NCBI RefSeq assembly: GCF_000718165.1
Contig: NZ_JOEY01000045.1
Location: 22,535 to 86,534 of the forward strand
Direction of reading: 5' to 3'
DNA length: 64,000 bases
Source of the DNA: Streptomyces fulvoviolaceus
Lineage (GTDB): Bacteria > Actinomycetota > Actinomycetes > Streptomycetales > Streptomycetaceae
The notes beneath the pieces were generated by a model, which saw only the letters and a list, made by a program, of their open reading frames with translations, was not told the DNA's origin and made no database searches. This document shows positions 9,122 through 16,922 of the stretch, piece by piece. Numbering within the stretch: the stretch's first letter is position 1; the number at the start of each line of letters is the position of its first letter. A program made the position numbers and the translations under genes.

Positions 9122-9472
9122 GAAGTCGTCGGCGGACCTGCGGGCGCGAACGCCTGGCCGCCCACGCGCTGGATGTCCCAGTGCAGGACGTGCCAGTCCG
9201 TGGCCTCCTGGGCGGCGTCCCGGAGCCCGTCGATGATCAGGCGGATCTCGTCGGTCTGGGGGCTGGCGGCCTGCTGGGAGACGAGGTGCGCGGCGTTGCG
9301 CAGGACGTCGCCGAGCAGGATGGGGACGCCGGTGTCCTCGTCGAGGAGGGCGAGCCAGCAGCGGCAGCACGTCGGTGACGGGCGGGTTGGTGCGTAGATA
9401 GTCCTTGAGCTGGGTCTGGGGTGCGGTCGCCTGCGCGATCTAGTCGGAGCTGGGGTGTGAGGGGTTGGGCAT
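9118..9472 (-). pseudogene. Small accessory gene broken by TAG and a frameshift
   Basis: The frame opens at ATG 9472 (MPNPSHPSSD) and hits TAG at 9440-9442. The same frame continues QLKDYLRTNPPVTDVLPLL, then a one-base shift near 9360 is needed to reach the coding-like WLALLDEDTGVPILLGDVL and LRDAAQEATDWHVLHWD, ending at the TGA of 9118 that overlaps the next start. An upstream in-frame ATG at about 9588 (MARRFITDLN) could extend it. I see no other reading that explains these blocks, so I call one damaged gene of about 115 residues. Family unknown. Confidence 0.6.
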
Positions 9473-9636
9473 CAGCGTCCTTGAGTGAAACGTGGTGGTG
9501 AGCGGGGCCAGGCTGTGGACAGCCCTGTGGATATCTCCCGTGGCGGGGGTGTCGTCGCAGTTCAGATCGGTGATGAATCTCCTTGCCATCGAGGGAAGTT
9601 GGGGACAGGGCGGCGGGCGTGTCCACCCGAGGCCGG

Positions 9637-10443
9637 TCAGCGGCGTCGGCCGGCGGACGTCGCGTACGGGCGAGCGCCGGGGCTGGAGCGAGCCCGGTTG
9701 GCGGCGAAGGAGCTACGGGCCCATGTCGCCGCTCTAGCGGCGGTGATCCGGGCCTGCTGCCACGCGCCGAGCTGGGACGGTAGGACGGACACGGAGGTGG
9801 TGCGGATCCGCTGGGAGGGCGGGACGCGGCCGAGGGGCCGCAGCACGGGCTGCGGGTCCGCGAGCGCCGTGCTGAATGCCTGCACCAGATGCATCGGCGT
9901 GGTCGGCGTGAACATCGCCTCCCACGCACGGCCGTGTTCGTTGCGAGCACCGGCCCACCAGTGCGCCTGCCCGGGGCTGGACGGGTGGAAGCGGACGAAG
10001 GCGTCGCCGTCCGGGCTGCGGGCGGTGAAGTGCTGGCCTCGCTCAGTCTCCCAACCCTGTTGCTGCAGGGGCTCCCACACGTTGGGGGCGTGCGCCTTGC
10101 GCTCCTTGAACAGGGCGTCGGTGATACCGGCGACGATTTCGACGGGCGTCTGCCGGCCGAAGGTGACGTGCCATGCCTCCTGGTGCGTGGTCTGCTTCCC
10201 GCTGATGGTCCAGCCGCCGGGCTGGGTGAACGGGTCGTATCCGATGCGCACGGACTTGTCCGGGCTGTCGAAGACGAGGGGGCCGCCGCTCTTGGACTTG
10301 TCCTTCCACCCGGAGGCGCGCAGGTACTCGGTGACGTGGCGCAGGTCGCCGCCGCCGGCGAGATGGCGGGGCTCGACGAGGTAGTGCTGCTGGGCCTGCT
10401 GACCGGCGGCGCCCCAGCCGGACCACTGCTTGTTCTGTCTCAC
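9637..10443 (-). CDS. DUF317 domain protein
   Basis: 268 residues from GTG 10443 (GTGA overlap with the upstream gene). The first repeat has VEPRHLAGGGDLRHVTEYLR, GGWTISGKQT and FGRQTPVEIVAGITDAL. The second has WWAGARNEHG and FTPTTPMHLVQAFSTALADP. The tail is arginine- and alanine-rich. It is one of the best preserved DUF317 copies in the window. Function unknown. Confidence 0.88.
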   Translation of the reverse strand: MRQNKQWSGWGAAGQQAQQHYLVEPRHLAGGGDLRHVTEYLRASGWKDKSKSGGPLVFDSPDKSVRIGYDPFTQPGGWTISGKQTTHQEAWHVTFGRQTPVEIVAGITDALFKERKAHAPNVWEPLQQQGWETERGQHFTARSPDGDAFVRFHPSSPGQAHWWAGARNEHGRAWEAMFTPTTPMHLVQAFSTALADPQPVLRPLGRVPPSQRIRTTSVSVLPSQLGAWQQARITAARAATWARSSFAANRARSSPGARPYATSAGRRR

Positions 10444-10832
10444 CGGTGCCGCCTGACGACCATCGCCGATCCAGCGGGCCGCGCAGCCGGGCTGGTGGAC
10501 GGGGTGGCGGGTGTGGCGAGCTGTTTGATCGTGCCGGTGTGCTCGTTGAGATCCTCGCCCACGCTGTCGAGTTCGTTGGCCGCGCGGCCCAGGGCCAGCC
10601 ACACCTCGGGGTGCAGGATGCCGCGCTGGGAGTGGTCCTGGGCGAAGCGTGATCCGGTGGCGACCAGGTCGGTGACTCGTCCGAGCAGGCCCTCGTCGTA
10701 GTCGAGGACCTTGCCGAGGATCTGGGCGGCCTCGTGCGGCGGCGACTGTGCCAAGAGCTGTGTGAGCTGGCTGAGCTGGCGTGCGATGTCGTCAGCGAGC
10801 CGTACCGAGGTGAGGGGCGGGGGGTTGGTCAT
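10440..10832 (-). CDS. Small helical protein of unknown function
   Basis: 130 residues from ATG 10832 with a strong CAGGAGG five bases upstream. Mostly helix (RLADDIARQLSQLTQLLAQ, then VWLALGRAANELDSVGEDLN) with a short Thr/Pro/Ala tail. It overlaps the following DUF317 gene by GTGA, implying coupled translation. No family recognised. Confidence 0.7.
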   Translation of the reverse strand: MTNPPPLTSVRLADDIARQLSQLTQLLAQSPPHEAAQILGKVLDYDEGLLGRVTDLVATGSRFAQDHSQRGILHPEVWLALGRAANELDSVGEDLNEHTGTIKQLATPATPSTSPAARPAGSAMVVRRHR

Positions 10833-10861
10833 GGGCCTCCTGAACGGGCCAGTTCGTACTG

Positions 10862-11071
10862 CTAGTTGTGGTGGCTGTCGACGAGAGGGAACATGTCCGG
10901 GCGCCGGGCTTCGTCGAGGGCCGCTTCGGGGTGCCCGCCGGCCAGCAGGTTGGTCCGGGTGCGGCTGCCGACGGTGACGGCACGCAGGTAGCGGCGGAAG
11001 AGGACGGTGACCAGGCGCGGCCTGCGGTCGGCTGTGATGGGCGGTGGGGTGCGGTCGGTTTCGCGGGTGAC
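10862..11071 (-). CDS. Small basic protein, start uncertain
   Basis: A frame with strongly biased third positions encodes RRPRLVTVLFRRYLRAVTVG, then NLLAGGHPEAALDEARRPD, ending at a TAG. No ATG, GTG or TTG opens it. GGAG sits five bases before GTC 11071, and a CTG overlapping the previous stop at 11134 is in frame. A run of eight G residues just upstream could hide an indel that removed the true start. I consider it coding from base composition only; function unknown. Confidence 0.4.
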   Translation of the reverse strand, partial: VTRETDRTPPPITADRRPRLVTVLFRRYLRAVTVGSRTRTNLLAGGHPEAALDEARRPDMFPLVDSHHN

Positions 11072-11130
11072 AGGTACTCCAGGTGAGGGCTGGGCCGACC
11101 CCCCCCGTGCGGGGTCGGCGCGGTGGGTGG

Positions 11131-11499
11131 TCAGCGCGTACGACGAGGGCGCGACGCGCTCGGGGCAGGCGCTGCGGGCGCGGGTGCCGGCCGGTGTGCT
11201 GGGGATGTGGTGAGGGCGGCGCGGTAGGCGGTGCCGCCGAAGAGGCCCGTATCAATGGAGACCTGGAAGCCGTGGCGGGTCAGCAGCCACGCAGCCCGAT
11301 CGGCCATGTCCTTCATGGCGATCTCGTCCATCTGGTCGGGGACTTGATGCCAGATCTCGCCCTCGCCGCCGTGGCGTTCGAGCCCGAGGCCGTCGAGCAG
11401 GACGAGCAGCTGCTCCGGGGCGCTACGGGTATCGACGTAGATCGTTCCGTCGCGGTGATAGAACTCAACGTCGACCTCGTGCTCGTCCGCCAGGCTCAC
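11131..11499 (-). CDS. Single X-domain protein
   Basis: 122 residues from GTG 11499, eight bases after AAGGAG. It is paralogous to the next gene: VDVEFYHRDGTIYVDTRSAP, then LLVLLDGLGLE, then EIWHQVPDQ, then AWLLTRHGFQVSID. This small alpha/beta pattern (about 70 residues, here called X) recurs in ten proteins of the window. The proline/alanine tail is probably disordered. Function unknown. Confidence 0.7.
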   Translation of the reverse strand: MSLADEHEVDVEFYHRDGTIYVDTRSAPEQLLVLLDGLGLERHGGEGEIWHQVPDQMDEIAMKDMADRAAWLLTRHGFQVSIDTGLFGGTAYRAALTTSPAHRPAPAPAAPAPSASRPRRTR

Positions 11500-11524
11500 G
11501 AGCGGGACTCCTTACGATCGTGGC

Positions 11525-11947
11525 TCACCGCCGACGAGGTGTCGCCGGACTGCCGTGAGCCCGGATGACGGAGGCGGTCGCGGTGTGCGGCGCGGCTGCG
11601 GCGCCGGGCTGGCGGCGCACTGCCTCTGCGGCCTCCTGATAGGCGGCGGCGTCCCAGACGGCGTTAGTGATGTTGACCAGGTATCCGGCCACGAGCAGCG
11701 AGGGAACGGCGCTGGTGGCGAGCCTCTTCTTCTCGGCCTCGGTGAGGCGGTCGGGGACCTCGTGCCAGACATAGACGGGCCCGGCCGTCGCCGCCGTCTT
11801 GCGTTCGAAGCCGAGGCTGTCGAGCAGGGCCAGGAGTTCCTCGGGCGCATCGGTGGGGGTGTCGGCGTGGACCGTGTCGGTCAGCGGTCTGATGTAGATC
11901 TCGACGTCGGTGCCTTCGTCGTCGGCGCGGTTTCCCACGTACGGCAT
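11525..11947 (-). CDS. Single X-domain protein
   Basis: 140 residues from an ATG with AGGAG five bases upstream. The protein carries the X pattern: VHADTPTDAPEELLALLDSL, GFERK, VYVWHEVPDRL and LLVAGYLVNIT. It aligns along its length with the gene at 11131, so the pair looks like a tandem duplication that has diverged. A charged helix EAEKKRLATS lies in the domain centre. Function unknown. Confidence 0.72.
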   Translation of the reverse strand: MPYVGNRADDEGTDVEIYIRPLTDTVHADTPTDAPEELLALLDSLGFERKTAATAGPVYVWHEVPDRLTEAEKKRLATSAVPSLLVAGYLVNITNAVWDAAAYQEAAEAVRRQPGAAAAPHTATASVIRAHGSPATPRRR

Positions 11948-11967
11948 GCTCCTGTTCGGGGATCGGG

Positions 11968-12636
11968 TCAGCGCTGTCGAACGGCGGGCGCAGCCAGTGG
12001 CGAGGGCGCTGTGGACACTGGGCGGGGGTGGGGCTGTAGTGCGGGGCCGGTCCGGTCGACGTCGTTGCGGACCTGCTCGATCTGCCAGGTGAGGGTGGAC
12101 AGTTTGTTGACGATGGCCCCCAGCTGCATCGCCACCTGCGGGTCACGGCCGGTGTCCTTGAGACGTCGGCCCCACGATGCCCAGGTCGCAAGCAACGACT
12201 GCGTAAGGCGGGGTAGCAGGCCGTCGTCGGGTGCCGCGATCTCGGTCAGGACCGCCGCGACCTGCCGGTCATTGTCGGCATCGCTGCCGAGTGAGGTGAG
12301 CTGTTCGAGATGGCGGTGGGCGGCTTGCCGGTCGCTGCCCTGGGTGGCCAGGGTGTTGAGCGTGGGGTCGAGATGGACGCTGTACCCAGCCAGAAGCAGG
12401 GCATGGGTTGCGGCGGTGGCACCCTGACGCTGCTCCTCGACGGGCAGGGCGTGCGGCAGGCGGTGGTAGTCGCCGCGTGGGCCTGGGGCGGAACGGAAGC
12501 CGCCGGCGGTCTGCAGGAGGCCGGCCCCGCGCTGGTCGCCCCCGATGGCAACGACCAGCGCGGTCTTCGGGTCCCGGGTGATGGTCACGTAATCCAGGAC
12601 GAGGAACGTCGGCTCGTCCCCGTGTGCGAGAGTCAC
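11968..12636 (-). CDS. X-domain protein with helical C-terminal extension
   Basis: 222 residues from GTG 12636 overlapping the upstream stop (GTGA). The N-terminal 85 residues follow the X plan: VVAIGGDQRGAGLLQTAGGF, YHRLPHALPVEEQ, then LLLAGYSVHLDPTL. The rest is a helical bundle (HRHLEQLTSLG, NKLSTLTWQIEQVRNDVD). The gene at 13478 has the same two-part organisation. Function unknown. Confidence 0.7.
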   Translation of the reverse strand: MTLAHGDEPTFLVLDYVTITRDPKTALVVAIGGDQRGAGLLQTAGGFRSAPGPRGDYHRLPHALPVEEQRQGATAATHALLLAGYSVHLDPTLNTLATQGSDRQAAHRHLEQLTSLGSDADNDRQVAAVLTEIAAPDDGLLPRLTQSLLATWASWGRRLKDTGRDPQVAMQLGAIVNKLSTLTWQIEQVRNDVDRTGPALQPHPRPVSTAPSPLAAPAVRQR

Positions 12637-13391
12637 CGGCCCCGGTGCGGAGAGGTGACCGGCGGGCTCGGAGGCGCTACCGCGGTGGTGCCCAGGGCGG
12701 GCCGGGCGGGCGGATTACGTAGGACGACGCCGACGCCCAGCTCGGACAAGCGGTGGCCAGCGGCTCGTACGGACGCGGCCTGGTGCGCGGAGTCGTCACC
12801 GGACAGGACGAGGACGTCGTTTTCCGCGTCGAGGGCGAAGCCGTAGTCGGTCAGGGCCTGGACGATGTCATCGCGGTCGGGCTTGTCGACGACGAGGGCG
12901 TCGCCGGACCAGGTCATCACTACGTGGTCCGGCTCGGCGGCCGGCGGCGTCGTGAGGCGGGCGGCGTTGGCGCGGACCTGGGCGAGGGCCTTGTCGTACC
13001 GGGGCAGCAGGTCGTAATGGATGTCTTCGGCGGCGCTGAACGGATCGGCGTTCACCGCGATTCCGTCGGGCTCGCGGACGCCACGGAACGCTTCGGCCGG
13101 TGCGTCGGTGGGGGCCATAGCGGCGATCAGGTAGCCCTCGCCGTGCCCGAGCGGGTCCGCGACGAACAGTCGGCTGCCGTCGTCGCGGGTCAGCACGGCG
13201 CAGTGGTCCACGGTGTGCTTGGCCAGGGTGTAGGCGACATCGTTCATGTCCCACACGTGGTCGGTAAGGGCGTCGTGGTCGTTGTTGCCGCCGCGGTCCG
13301 GGTGGTACGTGCTGGTCCAGGCGCCGGGCAGTTCGCCGGCGAGGACGGCAGCGAACGAGCCGAGACCGGTGTCGGGGGTGGGGTCGTGCAT
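12633..13391 (-). CDS. Y-X two-domain protein
   Basis: 252 residues from an ATG preceded by GAGGAG. The N-terminal domain (Y) has LAGELPGAWTSTYHPDR, then VWDMNDVAYTLAKHT, then a GSRLFVADPL / GYLIAAMAP core, then LLPRYDKALAQVRAN. The C-terminal 70 residues match the X pattern: VQALTDYGFALD, VLVLSGDDS, then HRLSELGVGVVLRN. The gene at 25155 has the same Y-X order, while those at 16923 and 18814 have X-Y. Function unknown. Confidence 0.7.
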   Translation of the reverse strand: MHDPTPDTGLGSFAAVLAGELPGAWTSTYHPDRGGNNDHDALTDHVWDMNDVAYTLAKHTVDHCAVLTRDDGSRLFVADPLGHGEGYLIAAMAPTDAPAEAFRGVREPDGIAVNADPFSAAEDIHYDLLPRYDKALAQVRANAARLTTPPAAEPDHVVMTWSGDALVVDKPDRDDIVQALTDYGFALDAENDVLVLSGDDSAHQAASVRAAGHRLSELGVGVVLRNPPARPALGTTAVAPPSPPVTSPHRGR

Positions 13392-13477
13392 GGTCTCCTC
13401 GAAGGGAATAGGGGGCGGGGGTCAGCGCCGCCTGTTTGCCGGGGCTGCTGCGGTGGGTGCGGCGGCGGGGCTGGTGG

Positions 13478-14083
13478 TCAGGCGCGGCGGGGGTGCAGGA
13501 CAGGCGCAGATGGCGGAAGCTTTGCGTTCGTCCGGCCCGACGTCGGCGGTGCACGCGCGGCGCTGGGGTGGTTCTGGTGCCGGTCGGCGAGGTCGTTGCG
13601 CGTGTGGGTGAGGTCGGACCGGATGACGCCGAGCCGGTGCTCGCCGAGGTACTGCAGCCGCTTTGCGGTGTGCGGATCCGGGGCCTGGCCCAGGCCCTGG
13701 TAGAAGGCGGCGGTCGCGGTGAGGACTTCGCCCAGCGCGATGAGCACTCCGTCGTGGGAGGCGGTCAGTTCGGTCAGCGCGTCGGCGACCAGCGCCCCGA
13801 GTGGCTGGTAGTGCGCCTCGCGCGTCTCGGTGTCGAAGGCGTCATCGGCGTCGACGTGGTAGCGCACAGCGCGCAGCCGGGCCACGGCGCGAGCGGCGAG
13901 ACGTTCCTCCTCGGCTATGTCGAGACCGATGGGCAGGCGGTGATAGGTCTCGTGGAGGCGGACGACGGGGACAAAGCCGGTGCGTTGAAGGATGCTGTGG
14001 GCTTCCGGATCGCCGCCGCGGGCGAGGACTTCTCCGGAGTGCTCGTCGCGCCCCAGGGTCAGGAAGCGATCGGCAAAGGCCAA
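13478..14083 (-). CDS. X-domain protein with helical C-terminal extension
   Basis: 201 residues from an ATG (MAFADRFLTLGRDEHSGEVL). The X pattern is clear: AHSILQRTGFVPVVRLHETY, HRLPIGLDIAEEER, then RAVRYHVDADDAF. A helical extension follows (LGALVADALTELTASH). The last 35 residues lack similarity to anything here. Another frame downstream ends with a typical ANRRR tail at 13424, so a frameshift near the C-terminus is possible. Function unknown. Confidence 0.65.
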   Translation of the reverse strand: MAFADRFLTLGRDEHSGEVLARGGDPEAHSILQRTGFVPVVRLHETYHRLPIGLDIAEEERLAARAVARLRAVRYHVDADDAFDTETREAHYQPLGALVADALTELTASHDGVLIALGEVLTATAAFYQGLGQAPDPHTAKRLQYLGEHRLGVIRSDLTHTRNDLADRHQNHPSAARAPPTSGRTNAKLPPSAPVLHPRRA

Positions 14084-14104
14084 GAAGCTGTTCTTTCTGT
14101 CGGG

Positions 14105-15010
14105 TCAGTGGGTCAGCCGGGTGCCGGACGTGGGAGGCGCGGCGGTCATCCGGGTCGAGAGGGGCACCGGCCGTGCGGTAGCGGGCAGGGCGGCGGCGGT
14201 CGCGTCGAGATCCTGCTGGACGCCGTACAAGCGGCGGGCGATCAGCTCCAGCTGGTGTCCTGCGGCCGGGCCGTAGGCATGCGGGAGGCGATCGAGACGG
14301 TGGGCTGCGTGCTCGACGAGGCCGCGCACGGTCGCGAGCGGACCGGTGTTCTCGTCGGCGAGCTGGCGCAGCAGTCCGGCGAGTTGAGTGGTGGCGTCGG
14401 CAGCGCCTGGTGAAGCGCCGTTGCCCGCCGCGGTGGAGCGCTCCGAGAAGCGGGCGGTCTGCCCAGGATCAGGGCCGAGGAGGGGAGAACGGAGGTCCAG
14501 CTCGGCCTCGATACGTCGGCACTCGGCTGCCATAAGCGGAAACAGCCGGTGTGGCTGCGTGGTCCAGGTGTCGTCCGGGCGGATGAGGTTGGCGAGCAGG
14601 TCGAGGCGGCCGGGCTGTGCCTGGACGGCGATCCAGCGGCAGCCGTGGTCGTCCCCCGGCCGCTGGATGCCCGCGATGCGGGCGATCCGGTGAGCGATCT
14701 CGGACCACTCGGGGCCGGTGAGGTCGCGGTCGCAGGCGTGCAGGCGCACATCCGCGTGCCAGATGGCGCGTCGGTCGTCCTGCGCACCGGCCGCGAAGGA
14801 GTGCTGCCAGCTGGGGACGTCCAGGTGCTCGGCCCACTCGGCGGAGGTCCAGGACTTCTGCTCGTCGTCGAGCGTGTAATAGTCCAGCCCCGGCCAGTGG
14901 GCGACCACCGTGTGCTCGGTCAGGCCCTCTTGGTCGCTGACCGGGCGGTCGAGGGCTTCGGCAAGCGGCTCGCTGGGGCTGGTGTCGCGTGGATGGATAC
15001 GGATGATCAT
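14105..15010 (-). CDS. Relaxase-like protein lacking the catalytic histidines
   Basis: 301 residues from ATG 15010, overlapping the upstream stop (ATGA). Residues about 80-150 align by eye with the relaxase encoded at 61596: WHADVRLHACDRDLTGPEW against WHLSVRAAPEDPILTDEQW, then GDDHGCRWIAV against GDDAACRWAAV. The relaxase motif HADDHIH is replaced here by AQPGRLD, so all three motif histidines are missing. The N-terminal tyrosine region is also not conserved. The C-terminal half is helical. I infer a catalytically dead paralog that may bind DNA, MobC or the relaxase. It could instead be a decayed fragment under weak selection. Confidence 0.65.
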   Translation of the reverse strand: MIIRIHPRDTSPSEPLAEALDRPVSDQEGLTEHTVVAHWPGLDYYTLDDEQKSWTSAEWAEHLDVPSWQHSFAAGAQDDRRAIWHADVRLHACDRDLTGPEWSEIAHRIARIAGIQRPGDDHGCRWIAVQAQPGRLDLLANLIRPDDTWTTQPHRLFPLMAAECRRIEAELDLRSPLLGPDPGQTARFSERSTAAGNGASPGAADATTQLAGLLRQLADENTGPLATVRGLVEHAAHRLDRLPHAYGPAAGHQLELIARRLYGVQQDLDATAAALPATARPVPLSTRMTAAPPTSGTRLTH

Positions 15011-15776
15011 TGTGAGGTGGACTTCCGGCGCCTACGGGCGAGTTGGGTCAGGTCGTGCGCGGCGGTGATAAGGGTGTCTTCGCGCACCAGGTCGGAGTGG
15101 ACGGCCAGGTTGCCCGGGGCAGGAGTTCCAGGGCGCGCTCGATGGCCGTGCGCGCCTGGCGGTACTGGCCCAGCGCGCGCAGCACCGAAGCCTTGCGGAA
15201 CTGCGCGATCGGATCGTCTCCACCGCCCTCGGGCAGCCGGTCCACGAGGGCGAGCAGCGCGTCGGCGCGGCCGGGAAGCAGACCGCCCAGCCACACTCCG
15301 TGCAGCAGGACGTGCAGAGTCTTGGGGTGATCCGATGCGGTGGCGAGGACCTGTTCCATCACGGCCAGGCCATCCGAGCGGGACTGGCCCAGGCGCGCGA
15401 AGGCGTACAGCGCCCAGCTGTACGGGTCCGCATTCAGCACGCTCAACGGCACCTGGTTCAGGAGGGATTCGATGGAGCGGCACCAAAAGTCGTAGCGCAG
15501 GGCACTCAGGTAGAGGTGCCGGTACGTCCGCCAGATCACCGGGCCGGGGCCGGGGTCGGTGACGTGCTCGGGGTCGAGAAGTACCAGCGCACTGTTCCCG
15601 GCGGCGCGGGCTTGCCAGGCGACGTCAGCGCACACCTCGGCTGACTCCTGCCACGTCGCGTCCAGATCACGCAGGGCCTCGGCCAGGCGCATTGGCCACT
15701 GGGTACCGGCGACCGTCTCGATGGCGATCGAAGCCGCGCGAGCCAGGGCCGCGTTGCGCTCGGGGCTGGGGGTCAT
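15007..15776 (-). pseudogene. TPR-like helical protein with a -1 frameshift
   Basis: ATG 15776 opens MTPSPERNAALARAASIAIE. The protein is a helical-repeat type (HPKTLHVLLHGVWLGGLLPG, then FRKASVLRALGQYRQARTAI). The frame fails after ERALELLPRA. Restoring one C in the four-C run (15116-15119 on the plus strand) continues GNLAVHSDLVREDTLITAAH and ends at a TGA that overlaps the next start as ATGA. That exact operon-style overlap is strong evidence that the shifted frame is the original one. A full protein of about 255 residues is expected. Function unknown. Confidence 0.75.
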
Positions 15777-16195
15777 CGCCCGCCTCGGGCGTCGGCGACG
15801 TGCACCACCTGATTGAGGTGGTTGACCGAGTACCAGCCGCAGTCGACGTCCTGTTCGGCGCCGGCCAGGCGTGGGACGAGGTAAGTGCGCAGCGCCTGCT
15901 GGTAGATGAGGCAGTCCGGGCAGCGGCTGGAGAGATGGGCGAGGTAGCGCGGGTGAGCGGTGAGGTACGTGCGCTCGCCGCCGGCCGGGTCGTACAGCCG
16001 CCACCCGTCCTCGTCGGTCGGCGTGTGCCACGAGGGCGTGACGACCTTGTAGGCGTCTCCCCACAGCTCACTGCCGGAGGTGCCCTTGAGGATGACGACC
16101 TGGTCGTCGGGCCGGAAGTGCTGGTGGGTGACGTCCCGTTCGGGGGTGACGATGTCACCGGGGGCAAGCGGAGGGCGGGAAACGGCGTCGGGCAC
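15773..16195 (-). CDS. Small conserved-looking protein, first gene of the left operon
   Basis: 140 residues from GTG 16195 (MPDAVSRPPLAPGDIVTPER), with GGAAGGAA upstream. It contains a beta-rich core (DDQVVILKGTSGSELWGD, GWRLYDPAGGERTYLT) and a CPDC pair in SRCPDCLIYQQAL. It is the promoter-proximal gene after the palindrome at 16.26 kb and overlaps the next gene by ATGA. Function unknown. Confidence 0.65.
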   Translation of the reverse strand: MPDAVSRPPLAPGDIVTPERDVTHQHFRPDDQVVILKGTSGSELWGDAYKVVTPSWHTPTDEDGWRLYDPAGGERTYLTAHPRYLAHLSSRCPDCLIYQQALRTYLVPRLAGAEQDVDCGWYSVNHLNQVVHVADARGGR

Positions 16196-16251
16196 AGCAG
16201 GGAGTTCCTTCCACGAGCGGGCGCAGGGAGGCGGTGGGAGGAACAAGGATC

Positions 16252-16293
16252 CGGACGATCCCCGGTTTCGGTAATCGGGGATCGTCGGCTATA
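16252..16293 (-). promoter_or_regulatory. Conserved palindrome with TATAGC box, copy C
   Basis: On the minus strand the order is TATAGC, seven bases, CCCCGATT, five bases, AACCGGGG, then ATCGTCCGGA. It lies 60-100 bases before the first gene of the left operon. The same arrangement and spacing are present at 36414 and 40418. It may be a promoter with an operator or 5' transcript hairpin at the start point; this is inferred from position only. Confidence 0.6.
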
Positions 16294-16304
16294 AGACCCC
16301 GTGT

Positions 16305-16802
16305 CTACCGGAACGGGTTCTCGGTTCCGGTGTCGTCGCTGGTGGCGGCGTCCAGGAGTTCGGGCAGGTCAGTGCCCTCGGCGTCGCGCTGATCGATCCA
16401 CCACCCAACGCGGGTGACGGTGCGGATCGTGTCCTCCAGGGCAGCCCAGTCGGCCTCGTCCCAGCTGCCTTCGGTCACCAGCGCGCTGTACGCAGTCGTG
16501 ACGAGCTGGTGGCGGGAGCGCTCACCCCAGGCGAGAGCCTTCTCGGGTCCTTCGAGCGGCGGCATGTCGAACCTCTCGGCCCACTCGGTGGCGGCCTGCT
16601 GTTCCTCCGCGCGCCTGGCGGCCAGCCACTCCTCCTTGCCGGCGTCGTCCTCGTCGCGGGCGGCCTTCCAGCAGTCGGTGCAGTCGCGTCCCTCCAGCCA
16701 GCGGGCGAATCCGGCCCGCCGGTCGGCGGGGCGGTTGGAAAGATCATGCGAGATTTCGTGTCCACAGCTGTGGACGATGTTCCACGTCGTTCGGACGGCC
16801 AT
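16305..16802 (-). CDS. Small zinc-ribbon-like protein
   Basis: 165 residues from ATG 16802, after AAGGAG. The N-terminus has NIVHSCGHEISHDLS and, about 27 residues later, GRDCTDCWKAARDE: a C-G-H plus C-x-x-C arrangement that could bind zinc. A charged helix follows (EEWLAARRAEEQQAATEWAE). It is the last gene of the second minus-strand operon before the 16.25 kb control region. Function unknown. Confidence 0.7.
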   Translation of the reverse strand: MAVRTTWNIVHSCGHEISHDLSNRPADRRAGFARWLEGRDCTDCWKAARDEDDAGKEEWLAARRAEEQQAATEWAERFDMPPLEGPEKALAWGERSRHQLVTTAYSALVTEGSWDEADWAALEDTIRTVTRVGWWIDQRDAEGTDLPELLDAATSDDTGTENPFR

Positions 16803-16922
16803 ATGAGGGCGAATCTCCTTATTGTCAGGGGTGGTTCGGTGTGTTCCGGGTGTTCGGCGTGACCTGGGCGGGGGTGCTAGCACCCCGGGCAGTGGCCTCG
16901 GCAAGGCGGAAGTGGTGGACGG

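Noticed and set aside
7564..9442. TAG recoded as a sense codon
   Set aside because: Other genes here end naturally with TAG (for example 20910 and 21725), so reassignment is unlikely; mutation or base-call error is simpler.
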